Shown here: piece by piece, positions 11,642 through 31,000 of the stretch
How the letters are laid out: the number at the start of each line of letters is the position of its first letter
Numbering within the stretch: position 1 is the stretch's first letter
Assembly (NCBI RefSeq): GCF_949628215.1
Contig: NC_134282.1
Location: 18,766,723-18,830,722 of the forward strand
Source of the DNA: Phalacrocorax aristotelis
Lineage: Eukaryota; Chordata; Aves; Suliformes; Phalacrocoracidae
Direction of reading: 5' to 3'
DNA length: 64,000 nt
Program-made: the position numbers and the translations under genes
The notes under the pieces: generated by a model
The model's database searches: none
Told to the model about the DNA's origin: nothing
The model's input: only the letters and a program-made list of their open reading frames with translations

Positions 11642-12276
11642 GACCAGAAACAGCAGAGAAAAATACAGCAGGCATCCATGTCCCCACACTCCCAGGGCAG
11701 GCAGGGCAGGCTGGCATTGCCTGGCCCCAAGCTTTGCCAGCTGTGCCCACCCACTGGCAGGGTTGATGCGGGGACAGGATGGGGCTGGCACAGGGGGTGC
11801 CAGGGAGAGCACTGGGCAGGGGGGCTTCTGGCACGGGGCAGCCCCATGACATCTCTGGTTCACTCTCCCTCCCCCAACCGGTGCTGGGCCGGATGTGGTA
11901 GGGCTGGGTGAAGGGTTTGTAGTGGGTGGAGAGAAAAGGGGTTACACAGGTACTTGGGGGTGGTGTCCTGCATTGCCTTGTTCCTCCATGGGGACTCAGG
12001 GAACTACCCCTCCAGTTCACAGGGTGGGGTAAGAAAGGGATTAGCAGGAGGCAGCTGCCTCTGGGCAGGAGCTCATGCCCACCCCAAGTGTCTCACCGTT
12101 GTCTCCACCCTTCTGGTGGGTGCCTGTCTTTGGGAGAGTGACCCCCTAACAGTGGTGCCCCCTTTTCCTTGAGAGTAGAAGGGGGAGATGGGAGGAGGTG
12201 GGGAACGGGCACAGCGTGGCACTCGGGCAGGGATGGGGATGGGGGGGGTGCCAGCCTCCTGGGGGGAGGATTGGCC

Positions 12277-20480
<8,204 letters not shown>

Positions 20481-20617
20481 GGCCAGGGATGGGCCTCCCC
20501 ACAGGCACCACAGGCTTGGGGGACTCAAGACAGGTGGGGGGCAGGTTTGGGTGCGCCACAATTCATGCTGGAGCCACAGGGAGGTGGTGGAGTGTGCCTG
20601 GGTAAGTCGGGAAGCTC
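20481..20617 (-). other. Likely 5' UTR part of ECEL1 second exon
   Basis: Reading the - strand, a pyrimidine tract and CAG acceptor end at 20618, 137 bases upstream of the ECEL1 start codon. This suggests the coding start lies in an exon joined to a separate non-coding first exon further upstream. That first exon was not located; the CpG-rich stretch at 21.5-22.4 kb is a candidate. Confidence 0.4.
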
Positions 20618-21739
20618 CTGGAAAAGGCAGAGGAGGTGGGTGAGGGGAGTTTTGGGAGGAGCAAGGTGGGGGGGCTGCCTCTTGTCATCATCACCTCCTG
20701 TGTCGCCTTCCCTGCCTGTGTGCCCTGCTGGTGGCTTTGGGACTGGCCCCAGTGCTGGGAGCTCGGTGGCAGCTCTACCCCATGGCTGTCCCCTCTGCTG
20801 ACAGGGCAGGGTCCTGCCTGCATGGCCCCAGGTGGGTTTCAGCACCTGGCACAGCTCCATCCCAGACCCCACACCCACCCAGTGCACCAGCAAGAGCCCC
20901 CACAGCAGATGGATGTCTGGGGTGGCCCAGCGAGCCCATCCTTACACTGCACCGTGAGAGTCCTTCCCAGCCTGGGGAGGGGCACAGGGCTGCCAGCCCC
21001 TCTGGGTTGGGTACAGAGGAGGGGTGAGCAGCTTGGGAAAGAGGGGCTTTGGGAAGATTTGAGAGGCTTTGGGGGAGGTTTGCAGGGGAAGGTGCTGAGC
21101 TGGGGTATTGTGGGCTGGGTCGGGTTGTGTGGCCCTGCGTCAGGTTGCACCACGTTGTATTGTGGCGCCTGGCGTTGCATTGCGTTGGGTTGGGTCATGG
21201 TCTGCCGTGTTGCATTTCATTGTGTCAAATCGTGGTGCAGCCCATGATATGTGCACAAAGTTAATTCCAGTCTGGGGAGGGCTCTGGACCCTATGGACAT
21301 CTCACAGCAACATGCCCCCCCCAACCACCCAACCCCTGGCCGGTGCCCAGTGGGCAGGGGTGTCTGGCAGGGGAGCCATGCTGGGGAGGAGGGGGTCTGC
21401 CCGTGGGGAAAGGAGGGTGGGGCATAGATGGGTTGTGGAGGGGCTTCAAAAGGGGACCCAAGTCGTTGCTTGGTGCAGAACGGCATCCAGATTTGCAGGT
21501 GGGGAGGACAGGCTGGGGACAAAGAGCTGCTCGGGAGGTGGCCGGTAACCCTGCAGCGGGTCCCCCCAAGCCCCGCGGCCCCTGCTCCCTCTGCAACTTG
21601 GGCAAAGTTGTACCCCAGCGCCGCAGCCCGGCGGTGCCCGTGCAAGGGAGCTGCCGCCCCCGCCGCCCCCGGAAAGTTTGCGGGGCCGGCGGCGGGCACG
21701 GTACGGCGCGGAGGGGCGCGGGGGGGCCGGCGGGTGCCC

Positions 21740-22235
21740 GGGAAGCTCGGGGGATGCTACCCGGGATGCTTCCCGGGGGATGCTCGGGGGATGCTCGGGG
21801 ATGCCCGGGGGACGCTGCTCAGAATTCACGCGGGATGCTGCCCGGGATACTCGGAGGATGCTGCCCAGGATGCTTGGGAGGTGCTTGCCGGGATGCTCGG
21901 GAGGTGCTCGGGAGGTACTCGCCGGGATGATGTCTGTGGTGCTCGGGGGATGCTCGAGGGTTGCTCGAGGGATGCTCGGGAAGTGCTTCCCGGGATGATG
22001 CCCAGGTTATTCGGGGGGTGCTCGCCGGCAGGCTCGGGGAGTGGTCCCCGGGCTGCTCGGGGGGGTTGCTCACCGGGCGGCTCACCGAGGCACTCGGGGG
22101 ATGCTCAGGGGTCGCTCCCCGGGATGTCCGCGGGTGCTCGGGGGTCTCTCGCCGCTTGCTCACCGAGACACTTGGGGGATGCTCCTGGGATGCTCGGAGA
22201 GGGGATGCTCAGGGGTGCTCACCGGCTTGCTCAGG
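21740..22235. repeat. GC-rich minisatellite (GGGATGCTCGG-type units) upstream of ECEL1
   Basis: About 500 bases of imperfect tandem copies of a short unit of the form GGGATGCTCGGG, often with CCCGGGATG or CTCGCCGG variants, so higher-order units of about 30 bases appear. It sits within a CpG-rich region in front of ECEL1. A 330-codon open frame running through it is a product of the repeat and not a gene. Confidence 0.75.
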
Positions 22236-22399
22236 GGGTGTCAGCAGGCTGCCGGGGCTGCTGGCGGGCCGGCCCGGCGCTGCCCGTCCGGCTGCGCGCC
22301 CTGCGCTCCGCTCCGCGCCCCGCTCCGCGGCTGGCGGAGCGGCGGGGCTGGAGGGAGGCAGCGGGGCGGGGAGGGGGTGGCGTCTCCAGCCCGGCTCTC

Positions 22400-22455
22400 C
22401 CGCAGGCCAGGCTCCATTAACGAGATTATTATGCAAATGGAGCAGCCCTGTGCCA
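22400..22455. promoter_or_regulatory. Octamer/homeodomain-rich element upstream of ECEL1
   Basis: An abrupt AT-rich patch in a GC-rich setting contains ATTAACGAGATTATTATGCAA-like sequence that includes the octamer ATGCAAAT. This is the composition of a conserved enhancer or distal promoter. Function is inferred. Confidence 0.35.
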
Positions 22456-25159
22456 CCCGCCAGCCTTACCTCATCCCCACCGGCGGGAAGGCAGGGCGGG
22501 GGGGAGGGGGGGTGGGGGGGGGGTGTCCCGGGGCCCCCCACTGCGGGGGGCTGGCACAGGGCTGGCAGTGCCACTCTGCCTGGCATCCCCTGTTCGGGGA
22601 CCCTGCTGCCACCCCCCGGCTGCCCGGTACCCAGGAGGGGCATGGGTGGGCACAGCCAGCGGCCTGTGCCAGGAGGGGCTCAACACACCCTGGGGTGCCC
22701 CGGTACCTTGGGGGGCCCGTGCCATCCTGCCAGGATGGGTGCAAGAGGGAAGGGCTGTGGGTGAGCAGGAGATGGAGCCCGGGAGGCTTCAAGTGAAAGG
22801 GTGGGCACGGGGGTGGCACAAGGTGGCATGGGGAAGGGGCCATGGGCTCACATACACGCACACACGCGAAGGTCCGGGAATATTAAACTGCATTGCAGAT
22901 AAATCCCCAACATAAATATTGTGAGCCACTCTGCCACGGGGGGGCCCAGCAAGGAGATTTATAGCCCAGCAATTCCCACCACCCGTGGCGGCCCCCTGCA
23001 GGGGCCACGTACCCTGGCCCCACATGGCCATCTCACCTGCCATGCTTAGGGGTATCCTGCCATCCTCGCCCACCAGTTCTGCACAGCCCTGGGTGCTCAG
23101 AGAGGGCCCTGGGTCTTCCTGGGTGCTGAGGTGGGAGCCCCAGGCAGCACACACTGGGTGCTGTGCCACATGCAGTACAGGGACCCTGCTTGGCGTGGGA
23201 CAGGTGGCTCAGCTGGTGTGGGACACACTGTCTTGTCCAGTGGGCACCGTGGGCTGGCCCCAGGCACAGCCGTCGCTGCCTGGGGCAGCTGAGGCTGCGC
23301 CTTCCTGTGCTGGGGTGCCGAGTGCTGGGCACGGTCCAGGCAAGGTGCTGCTGCTGCTGCACCAGGACATGCAACAGCACATGCACAGGTACTGGCACAC
23401 ATGTACATCACATGTACACCCATGCACACCAACACGCACCAGTACAGACACACACGCTGTGCCCCCGGCCCCCTTAAATATGCACTGCCATCCAGCTCCC
23501 ATTACAGGCACACATGCCCTGGCACGGGGGCACACACACACTTGGGCATTGCAGCAACGCTTTCCTGGGGCACACACCAGGGCAGACGGGCTCCGTGAAT
23601 CCCACCAGGGAGACGCCCCTACCTTGGGCACCCTGACTAGTTGGGCACCACCAACCCCAGTGGGATGCAAGGGCACCCGGACCCGGGTTGCTTCGTGGGT
23701 GGGCATGGGGTGCTCAGCCCTGCTGGTCACTGGGGGGGGCAGCGGGGGGGGGGGGGCACAGGGCTGGGTGCCACTACACCAGCCTCCTCATGCCTGCACT
23801 CACCCAGCCCTGAGACCCACTTGGCACCTTGGTGGGAGCATGATGGATGCACATGAGAGGCGGGGGGTGGGGGGGACTGGTGTTATTAACAGCCCTGAGT
23901 ATTGCTTCAACAGGGCTGTAAAAATTAAAGGCGTGTGGATATAAAATAATGGATAAATCTGAGCCGGCCGCAGAGCGTTGCGGTGTCCCACAGGTGTTGG
24001 CATCTCAAGAACCCGGGGTACATCGGGCACAGGACGAGTGCCTGTATGTAGGTACAGGGGGGTCAGGCAGTGTCTGCACCCACTTCCAAGTGCAGTCTCC
24101 CCGCCAAAAATCTCCACTAAATGCCCTGAGAGGATGTGTGGGTAATGCCAACCTGTGGAGCTCGTGCTGGAGTCAAGTGGCTGTCCTGCCCAAGGGGTCC
24201 TGCCTGTCCTGTGGCCCACAGCTCCGACCCCAAGCAGGGCCCGGGGCAGCACCTGCCTTGCCAGCCATGCTCTGCCCTGCCCATCCTGCGGGCCACCCCG
24301 CCGGCATCCTCATTTTCCCCGAGATTAGCTGCGGCGCGGGAGCCTCCGTGCACCACCAGCAGGTGACAAATAAGATTTTTCCACTCTCCCGAGCACCCGG
24401 CATGGGTCTGTCATTGAAAATGCAAAGCAGTGCGGTGCCAACCTGCACTGCCCGCCCTCCCCTCCACCAGCCTCTTGGTACCAAGCACCCAGCCAGCTAA
24501 ACTGCCCTACCATTGCTGCTGGACCCCCTCCACTGCACCCGCCGCTCCCCCTCGGCAGTGCTGGGCATGCTGCGCTCATGTCCAGTGGGTCAGGTTCCAT
24601 GGGGGGTTTCTTAGACAGATGCTAGTTTGGGGGTGTCAACCAGGGTGGGCAGCATGGCCTCACAGTGCCCTCTGGGTGCACCCACATGCCTGGCACTGCA
24701 AGTGGGAGACTGGGGCAGGGAAGTGCATGGGGGTCCCCACCACGCTGGGCATGTTCACCCCACCAGGGCTTGCCTGCCCCCAGGGAGGGTGCCAGGCTCA
24801 GTGGCAGGCACATGGCAGGCTCACCTCTGTGTCAGGGCATGAGGTTTTGTCTCTTGTAGGAAATATTTGGCCCAAGATGTGCCTGCTGGGATGGGCATCA
24901 CCCCACAAACCCCACCCCAAGGGACCCATCCCAGCTCCCAGACAAACACAGGCGCACTCCACCCCACAGCTGGGTGCATCCATCCAGCACCCACAAACCT
25001 CACCCCGGACGCAACCCTCCCAAACCCCAGTCCCCCCAAACCCCTTGGTGCCTCCCAACCCCAACCCTAAGCACCCCTTTACCCACTCCCACCCCAGCCC
25101 AGAGCCAGGCGCCTCCCCAGCAGGCCCTGGTCCCACTCCCCCCTGCCACCACCACGTCT

Positions 25160-25440
25160 CCCCTCCGCTATTGTCATAGGGTTGCCTCTGCCTCTGTCTG
25201 CGAAATTAATTCGGAGGTGGAGAGGGAGAATTATGTAAAGTGTGGTTATTCTGGAGCGGCGGGGGAAGCGCGGCTGATGGCAAAGTGCCTTTTTGTGTGT
25301 TTAATATGCATTTTTTTCCAGCGGTGCATTTTCAGGCGGGTAATTTGCTGTCTTTTCAGACCCCGATCAGTATCATTTCTCCAGCAATGACAGCTTTTAT
25401 TTGCACTGAAATGAATGCTGCGAAATTTCCAAGAAATAGC
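25160..25440. promoter_or_regulatory. Candidate conserved non-coding element
   Basis: A 280-base block with about even base composition between flanks of very high GC. It has AATTAATT, TTATGTAA, TTTAATATGCAT and GGGTAATTTGC motifs. No coding frame spans it with splice sites. It reads like an ancient developmental enhancer; which neighbour it serves is unknown. Confidence 0.4.
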
Positions 25441-26619
25441 CAAGGCCCCGTTGGCTGCCTACCCCCGCAGGGCCAGGGCACAGGCACCCGCCAGCGCCTG
25501 CCCCCCACAGCCCCCTGGCCGGCCCCAGCTCACAGGCCTGCTCTGTGGCAGTGCCCAGGGGTGCAGGGCACACACATGTACCAGTTTGCACAGCCTGTGT
25601 TCACAGGCGTGTGCACTCCCTCCGCGCCTTGAGCCGTGTGCACATCAGTGCATCACACCTAGGGGTGTGTATAAATATACCCCAATGCACATGCACATAT
25701 AGACGCCCCTTGTGCACATGTATACACCTCCAGCACAGCACCTGCCTTCTGCGCGTACACGCACGCCTAGTCCATACATATCCCTTCTTAACACTTACAC
25801 CCCTCCCTCCCCCGTGCACATGTGCCCCTCCTTGTGTGCTGGGCCCACCCCCACTCCAACTTCGTGCCCTCCCTGACATTGTGCCCCTCCCAGACCTTGG
25901 CAAAGTACCCTGACCCAGGGCACCCAGCTGCCAGGAGGGTTTTGGGGATCCCCATGCACCCATCTTCCTCCTGGCACAGGCCAGCCCTTCAAGAAACTGA
26001 GGCACAGAGGGGGCACGCACGGATGGGTGCTCTCCTCACAGCCCATCACCTCTCCAGGTAGCAGCAGCTGTGGGGGGGAGCCTGGAGAAGGCAGAGGGTG
26101 TGTGTCTGCATGTCTGTGTTAGGAAGGAGGAAGAAACGCTGTTTGTGTAGGTGTGTGTTGTGTGGGCGTTGTGCACTGGAGCTGTTGTGCCAGCACGCGA
26201 TGCTGCCTTTGCAGCAGCTGTGCACACTGCATGTGCACATCTGGGTAGGTACGTGTGCGCCCATGTCAGCCCCCTGCCCGCATCCCAGTGCATGTAATGG
26301 CACGTCTGCAGGGGTGGCACAGGCATACGTATCCATGCGATGCCATGTATGCATCTCCAACTGAGACAGCATCCCCGTGTGTGCGACTGTGCATGCACTG
26401 GGTGTACTCTCCACGTGTGCCCAGACACACATGGCCCAGGGGTGATGAATGGTGTTGGGGGGGGGCACCTATGCATGTGCAATGCTGCACCCCCCTACAA
26501 TGCTGGGGTGAGCTGTATGCCCCTGGCCTCAGGTCCTGTACAGCCCCAGCCATGGGTTCCCAGCTGCAATGGAGCTGGTGCCTGGCACGGCCAAGGTTAA
26601 CTCTGCTGGAGCCCGCCGG

Positions 26620-26770
26620 CACAGTGCAGGGAAGCTTTAATTTAATGAAGTGTGAGGCTTTTTATGGGCTTTTAATTACGTGGTGATAATTAACATTATA
26701 GGCCGCTGGGTCCCGCTGGTGCCCGGCTGCCCTGTGCCAGTTCATGCCTGTTTGTAAATAAAGCCTGGGG
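26620..26770. promoter_or_regulatory. Candidate conserved non-coding element
   Basis: Dense homeodomain-type cores (TTTAATTTAATGA, TTTTAATTACGTGG, GATAATTAACATT) in 150 bases of otherwise GC-rich sequence. No exon is seen. An AATAAA near 26757 follows but there is no upstream gene to use it. Confidence 0.4.
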
Positions 26771-28044
26771 GCGGCGCAGCACCCACCGTGGGGCACCCAC
26801 CTCCTGCAGTGGGGAGCAATGCCAGCCCCAGCCCCCTGCCCACACACTGGGGTGAGGATCTGGGCACAACCCACTGCAAAATGTGGGGAGCAAGGGCCCC
26901 TCCCCATTTTTTCCCCCCAGAAGCACCCAGATACCTGCGTTTTTCCAACCCTCCGGCCGAGCAGAGCTGCCAGGTGGCCATGCCAGGCTTGGCGAGAGTG
27001 GGTGCAGGCAGCAGTGCCACACTTGTCCCTCCCACTGGAGCCCAGCCTGGCCCAGAGCAGCCTCCCCTGTGCTGGGGCTAATAGGAAGCGATCCATCAGG
27101 CAGTGCCCGGGTGCGCTGCCTGCCTGCCAGGCACCTGATGGATTTATCAGACAGCATCCAGGCAATTTCCTGCCCTCCTCTAATCAATAAGTGGGGGCCA
27201 GGGGGCAATGCCAGCTCCCCCATGCAGGCCATTATGGGGAGATGGCGATGGCCCATGAGACAGGTCCCAGAGCAACGCCAGGGGACCCAGGTATCTAGGA
27301 GAAGCCCCCCTGCCCTCGTATCATTTTCTCTCTGCCTGGAAGGACCAGGGGCTCAAACCCCATTGGGGGGCCTACAGATTAAAGCATCTGAGTGCCCCCA
27401 TGTAGCACCACTGCGGTTGCTGAGCAAGATCTGGGGTGCCATAGCCCCCAGGCATTAGGGCCAGCACCCAGCTGCTCCCACACACACACCCAGCCTCACA
27501 CAGGGAACCCAGGCGTCCGGGCTCCCCTCCCCCACCTCATCCCATTTAATTTTTCCTAATGAAAGGCAGGGAGGATGGCGGGGAGCCGGGGCACCAAGGT
27601 CGAGGCTGCCTTTAATCAATCCCTGCTGCTGGCTGGGTGCCCGGAGAAGCTGGCGGAGGAGAAGCTGGGGGCGGTGGGAGGGGGGAAGCACAGGGAAGGG
27701 GGCTGCAGGGTGCAACCAAGGGGCTCCCAGCAGCCAACTGGGGCTCCTGGTGCTCAGCTCCCACTGCAACCCCACTATCCCCCACTGCTACTCCAAAGAA
27801 AAGGCACCATGAATGCACCGTGCTGCCCAGCTGGCGCCAGGGCTATGCCCGGGTCCTGCCAGGCAGCTTTAATCCTCTGCAAGAAACACATCCCAAAAAA
27901 ACAAACCAGCCCCCTGCACCTGGCCCCCGATCCCTCCCTGCCTGCTGGGGTGAGGACACGGGGGCTGGGGACAGCCCCAGGCTCGGACTGCTAAAGGCAC
28001 TGGGCGAAGGAGGGCACAGAGAGCCGGGGGGACCCAGGGGTGAC

Positions 28045-31000
28045 CTAGAGCTGGGTGCTGGTGACGGCACTCACCCCATGCACCAGCACGGTGGGACCCA
28101 GCCCACGGGTGAGCAGCTCCAGCTGGTGCAGGTAGAGCAGATAGAGGCTGGTGTCAGCTGGCGGCCGCGGCAGGTAGAGGAAGCGCACAACTGGCGCAGG
28201 GCTCTGCTCCAGGATGAGTTTGTTGGCAGCACAGACGTACTCATCCGACACTTGGGTTGTGTTGGCCGGGAAGTTCACAGCCCCTTCCTCCTCCTCCTCC
28301 TCCTCCTCCGGCCCAGCAGGTGCTGGCCCTCCTGGGGGTCCCCGTCGGGTTTGCCAGTGCAGCCGGGTGACAGCGTCCCACGGCACCAGCTGGATCTGCG
28401 CCTGGATGCGCAAGTCCTTGAGGAGCTGGCGTAGCTTCTCCTCCTGGGCATGGGGCATGGCGCCCGCCTCCACACAGAGGAAGAGGCGCAGGCGGGCGCG
28501 GCGCCAGGCCCGCGCCATGTTGAGGACGCAGGCCATCTGCAGCAGGAAGAGGCTGCAAGTGTCGGCGTAGCGGGCGCTGTCAGGCCGCAGCAGGTTGACA
28601 GGCCAGACGTGGATGGTGGGCGGGGGGCTGGCAGCCCGCCGCAGCTCCCAGGCCTTGTCCAGGCTCTCCAGCTGCCGGGCCAGCAGGACATTGCGAAGCA
28701 TCTTCAGGGCATCAGCCACAATGCCCACGTACTCCCGGGCTGACAGTAGCTTGGGGGTGGCAGGCGCCCGCAGCGGGGGGAAGCTCAGGGGGACCTCCTC
28801 ACGGGTGCTCGTGAAGGCAGGGTGCTGGGCCAGACCGTCCTGCGGTGCTGTGTCATCATAGAAGCCCAGTACCAGGGTGTTGGGGCGCATCCCGCCTGCC
28901 GGAGAGACCACACCAACCTGGCTGAGCAGAGGTGGAGGGCTCCACCAGCCCTCCTGGCACTGCAGGTGCCAACAGGCAATGCTTTTGCATTGCTCACCCT
29001 GGTGATTCCAGACCCCCCAGCATCATGCACCCAGATGCCTCCAAGACTCAACTTGGCTTTGGCGCTGCCCACACCAGGTGCTTCCAACCCCCTTGGCATT
29101 GCCCATCCAGGTGTCTTCAAGTCCCTCAACATTGCCAACAGATGCCTCCAAGCCCCAGCCTGGCTTTGGCATCACCCACCCAGATGCCTCCAAACCCCTT
29201 GGCACTTCTCACCTCACAGGTGCAGTGGGGTGGGCCCTCACTCGTGCCCAGCCTGGGCACCACTCACCAAGGCCAGAGGTGAAGAGGAGCTGCCGGACGC
29301 CATGCCGCACTGAGGGCGCGAGGGTGAGGCTGACAAAGGCCTTGACGTTCAGTTTGTCCACCAAGCTCAGCCATGAGTCCTGCTGGGGCTGCAGTGGATC
29401 CGAGGGCAGCATGTCTGAGTAGGGAGCAAGAATAGCATCAGGGGGTCAGGTACCCCATATGGGGGGCTCACCCTGGTGTCCCCACAGCAGCCCCCCTGCA
29501 AAACCAGTGCCAACCCCAATGCCCACCCCAGCACTCACGAGATGGGGAGGGTGGAAGCAGGTGCTTCCAACCAGAAATATGAAATTATACATAAATATAT
29601 AAAAAATACCCAGGCAGCCCCATCCCCCCTCCCCAATTTCAGACCATTAGTCACCACGGCAACGGCGGGGGGAAGGAGAGCCTGCGCATCCGCTGGGGCA
29701 GGGATGGGGATGGCCGCAGCGTGTGCCAGGGAGCACGCGTGTGCAAACATGCCTGAAGCACAAGGATGCACAGTGGCAGGCATGAGGTGAGGATGGACAC
29801 AGGCACACACACGTGCACAAGGCTGCGCTGAGTGTGTGCCCAAGCATGTGCTGGGTGTGCACAGGTGTTGACCCCTGCAATGGGACCATGCTCCATGGGG
29901 GCCCAGAGGGCCTGCGTGGCACGTGCCACATGTGCACAGCAGCACTGACATATGCAGGAGCCCCATGCACACGTGTAGGGACTAATATTTGAGCACATGC
30001 ATGTGCAAGCATGCAGGACATGTACAGCTACACGTGTGCACAGGAGGCATGGGACAGACAAGTCACCTACATTCCCCACGCCATGGCAGGCCCAAGGTGC
30101 CACAGATGTGCCCAAAGTGCTGACATTCCCCACTATGCCCCTGCTACCCAGCCAGGAGCTGGGTGGCACCCCATGGACTCTGGGAGACCCCCACACTGCA
30201 GCAAGGGGCAGACGTGACCAGCGCCGGGGACAGAGCAGACCCTCACCCAGGTCCTGCAGCTCAACGTGGCCCAGGACGTAGAGGCCACTCTTCTTGAGGT
30301 CATTGACAAAGTCGATAAGGCGGGCGCTGCCCCGGGGGTTCTGCACCATTAGCAGCATCTGTGGGCGCCAGAACTTGACGTGGTCCTTCCGCACGTCCAG
30401 CATCAGCAGGTACTTCCGCACCTGGAGGAAGGGAGGGTAGTAGGTGAGGAGCCCTCCTTCAACAAACCACTCATAGGGATGCCAGCCCCAAGGACATGTG
30501 GCCTGGGATGGAGCTGCCATGGGGACACTATCCTGGGGACACCAACTCTCTACTCCATGAAGGGGCAGCGGAGGAGAACAGGGCTCACCTGGTGGAAGAT
30601 TAGGGCCTGGCTGATGTAGCCCCAGGTGCTGCTGGGCGAGAGGTAGTGGAGAGCAAGGAGAAGGAGGAGGAGAAAGCCCAGGCTCGCCGAGGCTGACACA
30701 GGGCTGATGAGGAACATCATGACGCAGCAGCCCGCAATGCCCAGCAGGCACGTGTGCCAGGTGAAGTACCGGAAGGTGGGCCTGGAGCAGGGAGAAGGTG
30801 ACACCTGTTACCACATGGCCCCCATGCCAGCTGCAAGGTGAGCACAGCAAGGGGGGCTGTGCCAAGGTGCCAACCAGCCACCCCCAGTGAACCCCGTTGT
30901 GCCAGCCCAGGGCATGTCGGGCACCCCAGATGCCTGCAGGAGAGGGCACAGAAGGGAGATGGTACCTCCCAGGGTATTGGGCAGCCCCTCGCTGCCAACC

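Larger units (their letters stand above)
22456..28044. other. Gene-poor interval between ECEL1 and the SLC12A9-like gene
   Basis: About 5.6 kb without a recognisable exon. Most is GC-rich with CA/TG microsatellite-like patches (23390-23460, 25680-25780, 26090-26400). Several AT-rich islands stand out: 22870-22990, 23880-23960, 24310-24440, 25160-25440, 26620-26770, 27080-27190 and 27540-27620. They carry TAAT, ATTA and TTAATGA cores and look like constrained non-coding elements. Confidence 0.5.

Noticed and set aside
10925-11911. 328-codon + strand open frame over the end of ALP copy 2
   Set aside because: It overlaps the last two real exons in another frame, ignores their splice sites and reads as Pro/Ser/Trp-rich nonsense typical of GC-rich shadows.
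21428-22420. 330-codon + strand open frame upstream of ECEL1
   Set aside because: It is generated by the GGGATGCTCGG minisatellite; the product is a Gly/Cys/Asp repeat without splice support.
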